Position numbers and translations under genes: made by a program. Below, piece after piece: positions 1 to 6,370 of a DNA stretch of 29,378 nt (its first letter is position 1; each line of letters begins with the position of its first letter). The stretch is taken from NCBI GenBank assembly GCA_041576015.1, contig JBFGLT010000019.1:1-29378 (forward strand). The letters run 5' to 3'. The DNA is from JABDIY01 sp041576015. GTDB lineage: Bacteria > Actinomycetota > Acidimicrobiia > Acidimicrobiales > SZUA-35. A model generated the notes under the pieces. It was not told the origin of the DNA. It did no database searches and worked only from the letters and a program-made list of their open reading frames with translations.

Positions 1-2
1 CG

Positions 3-554
3 CAGTGGTACTTTCAGCGCTATGTCGCCCAGCTGCCAGCCGACGGCGAGATGGTCATCTTCGATCGCAGCTGGTACAACCGGGCGGGCGTGGAGAAGGT
101 CATGGGCTTCTGCACCGAGGAGGAGTACCACGAATTCCTCCGTTCGTGTCCCGAGTTCGAACGGATGCTGGTCCGGTCGGGGATCATCCTGATCAAGTAC
201 TGGTTCTCGGTCAGCGACGACGAGCAGGAACGCCGCTTCAAGAGCCGGCTCTCCGATCCCCGGAAACGATGGAAGTTCTCCCCGATGGATCTCGAGTCGC
301 GAGCGCGCTGGGTCGAGTACTCACAGGCCAAGGACGCCATGTTCGCGGCGACCGACATCAAACAGGCCCCGTGGTTCGTGGTCGAGTCGGACAACAAGAA
401 GATCGCCCGGCTCAACTGCATCGCCCACCTGCTCACGCAGATCCCTTACAAAGAGGTCCCTCACCCGAAGATCCAGCTGCCCGAACTACGGAAGTCCGGG
501 TACGTCCGGCCGCCGATCACCGACCAGACCTTCGTGCCCAATCTCTACGGCTGA
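3..554 (+). CDS. ppk2: Polyphosphate kinase 2 (PPK2), class I, 3' part only
   Basis: PPK2 enzymes transfer phosphate between polyphosphate and nucleoside diphosphates in the cytoplasm. The gene enters the window already open (first full codon at base 3), so the start and the Walker A loop lie upstream. What remains is about 183 residues. It begins just before the Walker B segment EMVIFDRSWYNRAGVE and continues through the lid region around RKRWKFSPMDLE and the conserved VEYSQAKDAMF helix to a C-terminal QIPYKEV stretch. These blocks are characteristic of the class I, single-domain PPK2 family. The first ATG in frame, at 51, falls inside the conserved Walker B block and is not the true start. 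The gene is followed by a strong hairpin and faces the next gene convergently. The family call is firm; substrate preference (ADP or GDP, synthesis or breakdown) cannot be told from this part. Confidence 0.93.
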   Translation, partial: QWYFQRYVAQLPADGEMVIFDRSWYNRAGVEKVMGFCTEEEYHEFLRSCPEFERMLVRSGIILIKYWFSVSDDEQERRFKSRLSDPRKRWKFSPMDLESRARWVEYSQAKDAMFAATDIKQAPWFVVESDNKKIARLNCIAHLLTQIPYKEVPHPKIQLPELRKSGYVRPPITDQTFVPNLYG

Positions 555-562
555 GGTTGGGT

Positions 563-594
563 GTGGAGGGCCAGAGGCGACACTGGCCCTCCAC
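563..594. terminator. Perfect 12-bp hairpin between convergent genes
   Basis: The left arm 563-574 (GTGGAGGGCCAG) and right arm 583-594 are exact reverse complements around an 8-base loop. The structure starts 9 bases after the ppk2 stop and 30 bases past the 3' end of the opposing CAP-domain gene. There is no T-tract on either side, so it would be a hairpin-only terminator of the kind often seen in actinobacteria, potentially working in both directions. Confidence 0.75.
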
Positions 595-623
595 GATCCT
601 GAGCGGGGTGAGTCCCCGGCCGA

Positions 624-1661
624 TCACTTCCCGCCGTAGCGGTGGTTGTCGATGAACTCCTCGTTGGCGGCGATCCAGCGAACGACCTCGCCGCGGTTCA
701 GTGCCCCGGTCTCGAGCTTGTCCAGCCAGTAGGCGAAACCATCGGGATCGGCTTCCCGGTCGAGCACGTTGAAGTACACGATCTCCAGGAACTCCCGGTT
801 GTCGACCGAGCCGTACGTGGTCTGGAACTCGGCGCTGGCTGCGAAGTTGTAGGCGATGCTGCCGACGGTCGCTTCCTTGGCGTGGCGCTCGAGCCAGTAG
901 TTGGCGCCGTCGATCTCGGCGTCACGGCGGAAGAAAGCTCGGTAGAGCCGCAGCACGTCAGCCTGCCCAGTGGTGAAGTCCGGCCTGGCCACGAGGGCTT
1001 CGATCGACTCGGCCGGCTCGTACACGCGGAGTGGATCGTTCACCGGGTCGGGGACGCTGTCCTTGCACCGGTAGTCGTTGTCGGTGAAGAACTCGTCCGG
1101 GCGACTCTGTCGTGGCGAGTTGTTCGGTGTGATCGACCCGGAGTCCTTGCCGATCCAGGCGATCGCCCACGAGGTGTGCCCGATGCAGTAGACACCCACG
1201 TAGGCGTAGTCGGCGTCGGCGGCCAGCATGATCGTTCGGTGGCCGTCGGAGTCGTTCCACTGGTCGACCAGCGTGTTGACCGAACCGCCGGAGTTGCTCG
1301 CGTAGCGGGCGGCCAGGATCTCGGCCGCGACGAAGCCCTGCTGACACGATGCCGGATAGTGCACCAGACGGCCGTTGGCGGCGTTCTCGTTGACGATGCA
1401 GTCCAGGTAGGCGCGATATGGACCCCAATCCCGCCTCTCGAGCGGTGCCAGCCCGTACGCATCGGTGCGGAGCCGGTTGATCGTGTCCAGCATCTCGGTC
1501 TCGGCGTCATGGGCCCGCTCGACCGAACCGGCGAAAAACCCACCGGCGGCAGCGGCGGGGATCGTACCCAGCACCGTCGCGCCCATGAGGACAAACAGGG
1601 CGACGAGGGCGGCGATGATCCGGTTCGCTCCGGTCACGTGCTCGTGTCTGGTGAGCAGCAC
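624..1661 (-). CDS. Secreted CAP-superfamily protein with C-terminal DUF4214 repeats
   Basis: The predicted protein has 345 residues from a GTG start preceded by a purine-rich GAAGAG. Residues about 13-39 form a signal peptide or signal anchor (hydrophobic run ending PAAAAG), so the product should be exported. Residues about 55-172 look like a CAP/SCP/PR1 domain: an INRLR helix, then His101, Glu114 and His141 in the places expected for the CAP cavity residues, then an AYVGVYC strand. Residues about 232-340 carry two copies of the DUF4214 pattern (LYRAFFRRDAEIDGANYWL and VYFNVLDREADPDGFAYWL). DUF4214 is often found at the ends of secreted or cell-surface proteins. CAP proteins are extracellular and functionally diverse, so no specific role is claimed. 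A start at the GTG of Val9 is possible and would also leave a signal peptide. It has its own spacer from the upstream Mo-enzyme. Confidence 0.85.
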   Translation of the reverse strand: MLLTRHEHVTGANRIIAALVALFVLMGATVLGTIPAAAAGGFFAGSVERAHDAETEMLDTINRLRTDAYGLAPLERRDWGPYRAYLDCIVNENAANGRLVHYPASCQQGFVAAEILAARYASNSGGSVNTLVDQWNDSDGHRTIMLAADADYAYVGVYCIGHTSWAIAWIGKDSGSITPNNSPRQSRPDEFFTDNDYRCKDSVPDPVNDPLRVYEPAESIEALVARPDFTTGQADVLRLYRAFFRRDAEIDGANYWLERHAKEATVGSIAYNFAASAEFQTTYGSVDNREFLEIVYFNVLDREADPDGFAYWLDKLETGALNRGEVVRWIAANEEFIDNHRYGGK

Positions 1662-1693
1662 TTTGTTCTCTTCGGCAGGTCGGCGTCACTATC

Positions 1694-1699
1694 CGTATA
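1694..1699 (-). promoter_or_regulatory. Possible -10 box for the CAP/DUF4214 gene
   Basis: Read on the minus strand, TATACG lies about 32 bases before the GTG start at 1661, and a GAAGAG ribosome-binding candidate sits between them. I could not find a convincing -35 at 16-19 bases, so this is a weak call based on the -10 and the gene spacing. Confidence 0.3.
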
Positions 1700-1744
1700 G
1701 GGAATTCCACCCAAGGAGCGGCCGTCGAGCGCGGAAACCCTAGC

Positions 1745-3742
1745 TCAGCGCGCCGTGATCCGGACACGGTTGTCGTGGTAGACCGCTCCGTGTCCGGCGT
1801 CGGAGTCCTCCTCCCGCACCGTTCGGTTCACCAACTGGGCGGGCCAGCCCTTGGTGGTGCTGGCGACGCCCGGCCGGGCGATCTGATCATCGATCCGCAG
1901 TTCGGCCTCGAAGCACCCCCGATCGTTTGACACCGTCACCGGTGAGCGGTCGGTCAACCCGTCCCGCCGGGCGTCGAGCGAGCTCACGTACACCGGCGGG
2001 GTCGACGTGCGGGACGCCGTGACTTCGGTTTGCGCAAACACGGTGTTGACGTGCCACTCGCTGCCGTTGGCGATCAACAGGTAGCCACCCTCTCGCGTGG
2101 TCTCTTTGGTGCCCTGCCATTCGGGCAGGCGTCCGAGCCCGTCCCGTGCCGCTCGACCGTTGACGAAGCTGAACCGATCGATCGGTGGGGGATCGGGCAG
2201 ACGCATCCATCCGGAGGCCTGCAATCGCTGCAGTGTCACGCCGGCGTTGCGCAGCGCCGGACTTCCGAGGAGCGCCCGCGCGTACTCCTCCTCGGTCGCC
2301 TGGAACACCGGCTCGTGGAATCGAGGGTCGTGAACGGCCAGCGCACGAGCCAGCCGGCGGTAGATCTCGGTGTGGCTCAGGGCCGATCCTGCAGGCTCGA
2401 CGGCTGGGGCGTTCCAGTGGAGATAGTGGTGGCTGAAGCTGTTGTTGAGCTCGGCCTGCTCGTGTTGCATGGCCGACGGCAGAACGTAATCGGCGAAGGC
2501 GGTCGTCGGGGTGGGGAAGATCTCGATCGCCACCGTGAAGAGGTCTTCCCGTGCGAGCACTCGCCGGACGCCGTCGCTGTCGGGGTTGGACACGACCGGA
2601 TTGGCACCGGAGACGATCAGCGCTCGGACCGGGGGATCGGCGCCGTCGAGTTCCCGTACCAGATTGGTCATGGCCAAGGTTCGCACCGGTCCAGGACGTA
2701 GCGACGGGAGCCGCGCGGCGGCGAGATCGAGGTCGTACACCGGCGCTGTGCTGTAGACCAGACCACCGCCCCGGCGCTGGAACGCTCCCGTGACGCCGGC
2801 CAGGCAACTGACCGTCCGGGCGGCCGCCGCCCCGTGCGCGTGACGTTGCATTCCCTGACCGAGCTTGATGGCCAGCGGAGGACTGGCGATGATCTGTTCG
2901 GCGACCCGGCTGATCTCTGTGGGATGGAGACCGCACACCTCGGCGCCGCGTTCGAGCGGCCAGGAGTCGAGCATGGCCGAGAACTCGTCGTAGCCTTCGG
3001 TGTGTTCGGTGATCCAGTCGTGATCGACGGCTCCCTCGTCTCGAACGAGCCGGCACAGGGTCAAGGCGAGGGCTCCGTCGGTGCCGGGGGTCAACTGGAG
3101 GTGCACGTCGCTGCGTCGGGCGGTCCGGGTTCCGACCGGATCGACGGTGACCACAGCGGCGCCGGCCTGTCGCGCCTGCTGGACGTACGGCCAGAGATGC
3201 TGGTTGGTCACCAGCGTGTTCGACCCCCACAGCAGGACCGTGCCGGCGTGCCGGATCTCCTCGGGATCCATACCCGACGCCCGGCCCTGGGTGTACTGAA
3301 GCCCGCAGTGCCCGCTGATCGAGCAGATCGAGATCGAGTGATCGGAGGCGCCGAGGGCGTTCATCAGCCGGGCGCCGGCGGGCATGCCGGCCCCTTGGAT
3401 GTACCCGACGTTGCCGGTACCGGTGAATGGCCAGATCGCCTCGCCGCCGTGGTGGTCCCGCATCTCGATCAGGCGGGCGGCGATGTCGCCGAGCGCTTGA
3501 TCCCAGGTGACCGGTTCGAAGGTCCCAGAACCCTTCGGGCCCGTGCGCCGGAGCGGTTCGAGAATGCGGGCCGGGTCCCGGGCGAACTCCAGCCATGGGT
3601 TGACCTTCTTGCACAACCCGCCGGCGGTGAACGGGTGATCGGGGTTGCCGCGAAGCTTGACGGCGTCGCCCCCGTCGACGGTGACGATCCAGCTACACCC
3701 GTCCGGACAGTCCAGCGGGCAGGCGCCGATGACCTCGCGCAT
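1745..3742 (-). CDS. Molybdopterin-dependent oxidoreductase (DMSO reductase / BisC-type superfamily)
   Basis: The 665-residue protein is a molybdenum (bis-MGD) oxidoreductase. Its N-terminus has the [4Fe-4S] motif CPLDCPDGC (Cys8, Cys12, Cys16), with the fourth ligand Cys44 in GGLCKKVNP; the following Lys is typical of formate dehydrogenase- and nitrate reductase-like members. Residues about 130-185 (SICSISGHCG, YTQGRASGMDPEEI, VLLWGSNTLVTNQHLW) are the cofactor-binding core, with Cys140 or Cys146 as candidate Mo ligand. The C-terminal part, about 555-660, matches the molybdopterin dinucleotide-binding domain (IANGSEWHVNTVF, VYVSSLDARRDGL). There is no Tat signal, so it is probably cytoplasmic. 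No electron-transfer partner or cofactor gene lies nearby, and the substrate is unknown. The ATG at 3742 directly precedes the Fe-S motif. The preceding VanZ-like gene overlaps it by 50 bases, which suggests co-transcription. Confidence 0.9.
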   Translation of the reverse strand: MREVIGACPLDCPDGCSWIVTVDGGDAVKLRGNPDHPFTAGGLCKKVNPWLEFARDPARILEPLRRTGPKGSGTFEPVTWDQALGDIAARLIEMRDHHGGEAIWPFTGTGNVGYIQGAGMPAGARLMNALGASDHSISICSISGHCGLQYTQGRASGMDPEEIRHAGTVLLWGSNTLVTNQHLWPYVQQARQAGAAVVTVDPVGTRTARRSDVHLQLTPGTDGALALTLCRLVRDEGAVDHDWITEHTEGYDEFSAMLDSWPLERGAEVCGLHPTEISRVAEQIIASPPLAIKLGQGMQRHAHGAAAARTVSCLAGVTGAFQRRGGGLVYSTAPVYDLDLAAARLPSLRPGPVRTLAMTNLVRELDGADPPVRALIVSGANPVVSNPDSDGVRRVLAREDLFTVAIEIFPTPTTAFADYVLPSAMQHEQAELNNSFSHHYLHWNAPAVEPAGSALSHTEIYRRLARALAVHDPRFHEPVFQATEEEYARALLGSPALRNAGVTLQRLQASGWMRLPDPPPIDRFSFVNGRAARDGLGRLPEWQGTKETTREGGYLLIANGSEWHVNTVFAQTEVTASRTSTPPVYVSSLDARRDGLTDRSPVTVSNDRGCFEAELRIDDQIARPGVASTTKGWPAQLVNRTVREEDSDAGHGAVYHDNRVRITAR

Positions 3743-4337
3743 GAACGTCAGTATGGCTCGGCGTATGCGGGCTGGGCAGCGGGGGCCGGCCGGCGCCGTC
3801 GAAGGCCCGGCCGATCGGGAGGCGAGCGAGGGCGATGGCGATCAGCCAGCCGGCGACCAGGCCGGCTCCGTTGAGAATGACGTCGTCGAGGGCCGCCACC
3901 CGGCCGAGCCATGCGAACTGGATCGATTCGATCGCCAGCGAGAGGGCCAATCCGAGCAGGAGGACGACGTGGCGGCGTCGATACCACCCCAGGGTCGCCG
4001 TGAACCCGATCGCGACGTAGAGGGCGACGTTGCCCACCAGCTCGACCGAAGCCAGCGAGGTCGGATTGCTGAGCAGCACAGGCCAATCGCCGAGACCACC
4101 CCGTCCAGGTCGCAGTACGAGATCACCATCGGTCTCGATCGCCCAGCGCCGCGGGAGCGCCGTCGCCGCGAGGGTCACCGCCACTGCGCCCATGGACAGG
4201 ACCCGCGCCAGCGCCATCCAGCGATTCGTGGCGACCGAGCTCCACCGAAGGGTCAGGAGCCCGCCAGCGGCCGTCACGGCGACGATGGCCAGGACGAGCG
4301 TCAGTGACAGTCCGAAGTTGCTCCGCAGTCCGATCAC
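3693..4337 (-). CDS. VanZ-like family membrane protein
   Basis: The protein has 214 residues. Its reading frame stays open far upstream, but that part is compositionally junk. The start is set by a GTG at 4337 overlapping the TGA of the previous gene (GTGA), giving an N-terminus that leads straight into a membrane helix (LSLTLVLAIVAVTAAGGLL). Four or five hydrophobic segments follow, ending with the VanZ-type pair ELVGNVALYVAIGFTATLGW and SLAIESIQFAWLGRVAALDD-VILNGAGLVAGWLI. The ES-Q and D-(V/I)-N-G signature is typical of VanZ-like domains. The family includes VanZ, linked to low-level teicoplanin resistance, but most members have unknown roles and no drug phenotype should be inferred. The C-terminal 30 residues are Pro/His-rich and overlap the start of the molybdopterin enzyme. 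Confidence 0.8.
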   Translation of the reverse strand: MIGLRSNFGLSLTLVLAIVAVTAAGGLLTLRWSSVATNRWMALARVLSMGAVAVTLAATALPRRWAIETDGDLVLRPGRGGLGDWPVLLSNPTSLASVELVGNVALYVAIGFTATLGWYRRRHVVLLLGLALSLAIESIQFAWLGRVAALDDVILNGAGLVAGWLIAIALARLPIGRAFDGAGRPPLPSPHTPSHTDVHARGHRRLPAGLSGRV

Positions 4338-4588
4338 GCAGAGATCCGGGTACCGGCCGGACCACGGTGTGCGGCGGCCTCGAGGGCGGGCCGGGCGACC
4401 AGGAGGTAGAGCAGTGGCCCGACCAACCCGACGAAGATGACCACGAGCGCCCACACCAGCTGGTTGTGACCGCTCGCCTGCCACGCCGCCGCCGGTCGTC
4501 TCACGAGATCGAGCAGCGCCACCACGAGCAACACGAGGGTCCCGAGAGCGGCGAGCGAGACGATTGATTCCACCATCACGAGGTGCAT
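4334..4588 (-). CDS. Small PLDc_N-domain-like membrane protein
   Basis: This is an 84-residue protein with two membrane helices (about 5-27 and 44-66). Between them is the pattern AAWQASGHNQLVWALVVIFVGLVGPLLYLL, cut here by the linker. A Trp, then N-x-L-x-W, then VGPLLYLL is the hallmark of the PLD nuclease N-terminal (PLDc_N) module, which occurs alone as a small two-helix protein in many actinobacteria. It lacks any phospholipase catalytic part, so no enzyme activity is expected. It is the first gene of a minus-strand unit with VanZ and the Mo-enzyme, with a TTGACA/TACAGT promoter about 50 bases upstream and GAAAG as a possible ribosome-binding site. An internal ATG at 4576 is an alternative start. 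Confidence 0.75.
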   Translation of the reverse strand: MHLVMVESIVSLAALGTLVLLVVALLDLVRRPAAAWQASGHNQLVWALVVIFVGLVGPLLYLLVARPALEAAAHRGPAGTRISA

Positions 4589-4637
4589 GTTGTTCTTTCA
4601 GCCTTGTCTCCGGCGGCTCCATACCACCGGTCTCGCC

Positions 4638-4666
4638 ACTGTAGGGGGCACTTCCAGATGTGTCAA
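4638..4666 (-). promoter_or_regulatory. Promoter of the PLDc_N-VanZ-molybdoenzyme unit
   Basis: On the minus strand a consensus -35 (TTGACA, 4666-4661) and a good -10 (TACAGT, 4643-4638) are separated by exactly 17 bases. The first gene starts at 4588, leaving a leader of about 42-45 bases. The -35 lies inside one arm of the 4661-4693 inverted repeat. Confidence 0.65.
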
Positions 4667-4693
4667 TAGCCATTGCTGACATAGGTATTGACA
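4661..4693. promoter_or_regulatory. Inverted repeat between divergent units, possible operator
   Basis: TGTCAATA (4661-4668) and its exact reverse complement TATTGACA (4686-4693) flank a 17-base centre. Each arm contains TTGACA pointing outward, so the element reads as two back-to-back -35 boxes. The leftward one has a good -10. The rightward one faces only GATCAC at 17 bases, which is poor. A dimeric regulator binding the palindrome would overlap the leftward promoter and sit about 100 bases before nuoA. Confidence 0.5.
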
Positions 4694-4755
4694 GATGGTT
4701 TGCACGGTGGGATCACATGGCGAGCTTCAGCGAGCTACCGGAAGGGCGCCGAATC

Positions 4756-4785
4756 TTGGGGACAGGCTCCGGCGCAAGCTACGAT
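4756..4785 (+). promoter_or_regulatory. Probable leaderless promoter of the nuo operon
   Basis: TACGAT (4780-4785) ends 8 bases before the GTG of nuoA at 4794, and TTGGGG (4756-4761) lies 18 bases upstream as a partial -35. No Shine-Dalgarno sequence precedes nuoA. Together these favour transcription starting at or within a base or two of the start codon. Confidence 0.5.
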
Positions 4786-4793
4786 CTACGCCC

Positions 4794-5159
4794 GTGTCCG
4801 AGTTCCTGCGCCAGTACCTACTGGTCGTCGTTTTCGGCGGTGTCGCCTTTGCGCTCGTCGGTGCGTTCATCGGTGCAGCCTCGATCTTCCGACCGGCTCG
4901 ACCAACCGAGGGAAAGATCGAGAACTACGAGTCGGGCGTCGACCCGGTTGGAACGGGTTGGGGCCAGTCGCAGATCCGCTACTACATCTTCGCGTTGTTG
5001 TTCGTGATGTTCGATGTCGAGGCGGTCTTCATCTTCCCGTGGGCGGCCCGCCTGGAGGCGCTGGGGATGTTCGGCCTGGTCGAGATGGCGATCTTCATCT
5101 TCATCCTGGCCCTCGGCCTGGCCTACGCCTGGCGAAAGGGTGTACTCCGATGGGTGTAG
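4794..5159 (+). CDS. nuoA: NADH-quinone oxidoreductase subunit A
   Basis: NuoA is a three-helix membrane subunit of respiratory complex I, near the quinone chamber entrance. The 121-residue protein has the expected helices at about 7-30, 60-82 and 90-112. It shows the family blocks KIENYESGVDPVGTG and YYIFALLFVMFDVEAVFIFPWA, including the acidic residues in the second helix. The frame is open back to 4695, but the upstream residues are unlike NuoA. GTG at 4794 gives the normal N-terminus (SEFLRQYLLVVVFGG) and sits 8 bases after a TACGAT -10-like box, so the message is probably leaderless. It is the first gene of an 11-gene operon; nuoB follows after 31 bases. Confidence 0.95.
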   Translation: MSEFLRQYLLVVVFGGVAFALVGAFIGAASIFRPARPTEGKIENYESGVDPVGTGWGQSQIRYYIFALLFVMFDVEAVFIFPWAARLEALGMFGLVEMAIFIFILALGLAYAWRKGVLRWV

Positions 5160-5190
5160 CCAATCGCCTCCCCGCCGTCGAGGTGCTCTG

Positions 5191-5694
5191 ATGGGACTCG
5201 TCGAATCCGGAAAGATCCCCAAGCCCCTCACCACGCTGCTCAACATGAGCCGCAAGTACTCCCTGTGGGTCTACCAGTGGGGCTTGGCGTGTTGTGCCAT
5301 CGAGATGGGTGCAGCGTTCGGTTCCCCCCGCTATGACGTCATGCGCCTCGGTGTCATCCCGCTCCCGGCCAGCCCCCGGCAGGCCGACCTGGTGTGCATC
5401 TCGGGGACGGTCACCGACAAGATGGCGCCGGCGGTTCGCCGGCTCTACGAGCAGATGCCCGAGCCGAAGTACGTGATCAGTATGGGTTCGTGCGCCAACT
5501 GCGGCGGCCCGTACTGGGACAGCTACTCGGTGACCAAGGGGGTCGATCAGATCATTCCCGTCGACGTCTACGTCCCCGGCTGTCCGCCCCGGCCCGAGGC
5601 ACTCCTCGAGGGCATCGTCCTGCTTCAGGAGATGATCCAGCACGAGGACATGGCCGAGAAGTGGAAAGGTGATCCGCTTGCCGTCGTCAGCTGA
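5191..5694 (+). CDS. nuoB: NADH-quinone oxidoreductase subunit B
   Basis: NuoB binds cluster N2, the terminal [4Fe-4S] cluster that passes electrons to quinone. The 167-residue protein has the usual ligands in place: the adjacent pair Cys34-Cys35 in GLACCAIEM, Cys101 in MGSCANCGG and Cys131 in VPGCPPRPE. The ASPRQADLVCISGTVTDKMAP block is also typical. Cys104 is an extra cysteine where Ser is common. The ATG at 5191 is preceded by GAGGTG at 5 bases. Its 3' end overlaps the start of nuoC by 26 bases, so the two are translationally coupled. Confidence 0.97.
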   Translation: MGLVESGKIPKPLTTLLNMSRKYSLWVYQWGLACCAIEMGAAFGSPRYDVMRLGVIPLPASPRQADLVCISGTVTDKMAPAVRRLYEQMPEPKYVISMGSCANCGGPYWDSYSVTKGVDQIIPVDVYVPGCPPRPEALLEGIVLLQEMIQHEDMAEKWKGDPLAVVS

Positions 5695-6370
5695 GACCGA
5701 GGTGGCCGTCGTCGACGAGGGTCGCCAGGCGCTTCTCGAGGCCCTGGAGGCCGAACTCGGCGATGCGCTCGTCGAGCACCACCTCGAGCCGGCGATCGAT
5801 CTCACGGTCCGTATCGACAACGCAGCGTGGAGCACCACCGCCCAGTACCTGCGGCAACGGCAACGCTTCCGGTTCTTCGACTGGCTCAGCGCGATCGACT
5901 GGATGCCGTCGCCGTTCGGACGGTCGATGGACGCGGTGGTCGACGGTGGCCAGGACAGCGAGGAGGAAGAGCCCGAGGAGATGCGGTCGGGCGTGGCCGG
6001 GGGTGACTCCCGATTCCAGGTGTTCGCCCGGGTGTACAGCCTGACGACGCACCTCGGTCTGACCCTCAAGGCCGACGTCGGCGACGATCTCACCATCGGG
6101 ACCTGGACCGACACCTATCCCGGGGCCGACTGGCACGAACGGGAGACCTGGGAGATGTTCGGGATCACCTTCACCGGCCATCCGGGGCTCCGGCCGCTCT
6201 ACCTGCCCACCGACTTCGAGGGTCATCCTCTCCGCAAGGACTTCCCGCTGCTGTCGCGCATCATCAAACCCTGGCCCGGCATCGTCGACGTCGAGCCGAT
6301 GCCAGAGGTCGAGCATCCCGACACCGAGACCGAGGCAACCGCTGCCGAGGACCCGGGGGATTCCCCATGA
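5669..6370 (+). CDS. nuoC: NADH-quinone oxidoreductase subunit C
   Basis: NuoC is a peripheral-arm subunit packed against NuoD. The 233-residue protein ends its core with the family signature at residues 157-194 (ERETWEMFGITFTGHPGLRP, then EGHPLRKDFPL). The N-terminal alpha/beta part is present (FRFFDWLSAIDW at 67-78). Residues about 81-114 form an acidic, low-complexity insertion (SEEEEPEE) between two core strands, and the C-terminus has an acidic Pro/Glu/Thr tail. The GTG at 5669 overlaps nuoB and is preceded by GTGGAAAG. A later GTG at 5702 (Val12), after the nuoB stop, is an alternative. The stop overlaps the ATG of nuoD (ATGA). Confidence 0.94.
   Translation: MIRLPSSAETEVAVVDEGRQALLEALEAELGDALVEHHLEPAIDLTVRIDNAAWSTTAQYLRQRQRFRFFDWLSAIDWMPSPFGRSMDAVVDGGQDSEEEEPEEMRSGVAGGDSRFQVFARVYSLTTHLGLTLKADVGDDLTIGTWTDTYPGADWHERETWEMFGITFTGHPGLRPLYLPTDFEGHPLRKDFPLLSRIIKPWPGIVDVEPMPEVEHPDTETEATAAEDPGDSP

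Noticed and set aside
642..1700. 352-residue plus-strand frame opposite the CAP/DUF4214 gene
   Set aside because: It is a GC-rich antisense shadow with no recognisable domain; the minus-strand frame has a signal peptide and two domains.
3693..4682. 329-residue form of the VanZ-like protein
   Set aside because: The extra N-terminal 115 residues are Arg/Gly/Pro-rich and lie in another frame over the PLDc_N gene; the GTGA overlap gives a better start.
4688..4716. TTGACA-17-GATCAC as the main nuoA promoter
   Set aside because: The -10 is poor and the leader would be about 70 bases with no ribosome-binding site before the GTG; the TACGAT box at 4780 fits better. The site is kept only as part of the inverted repeat.
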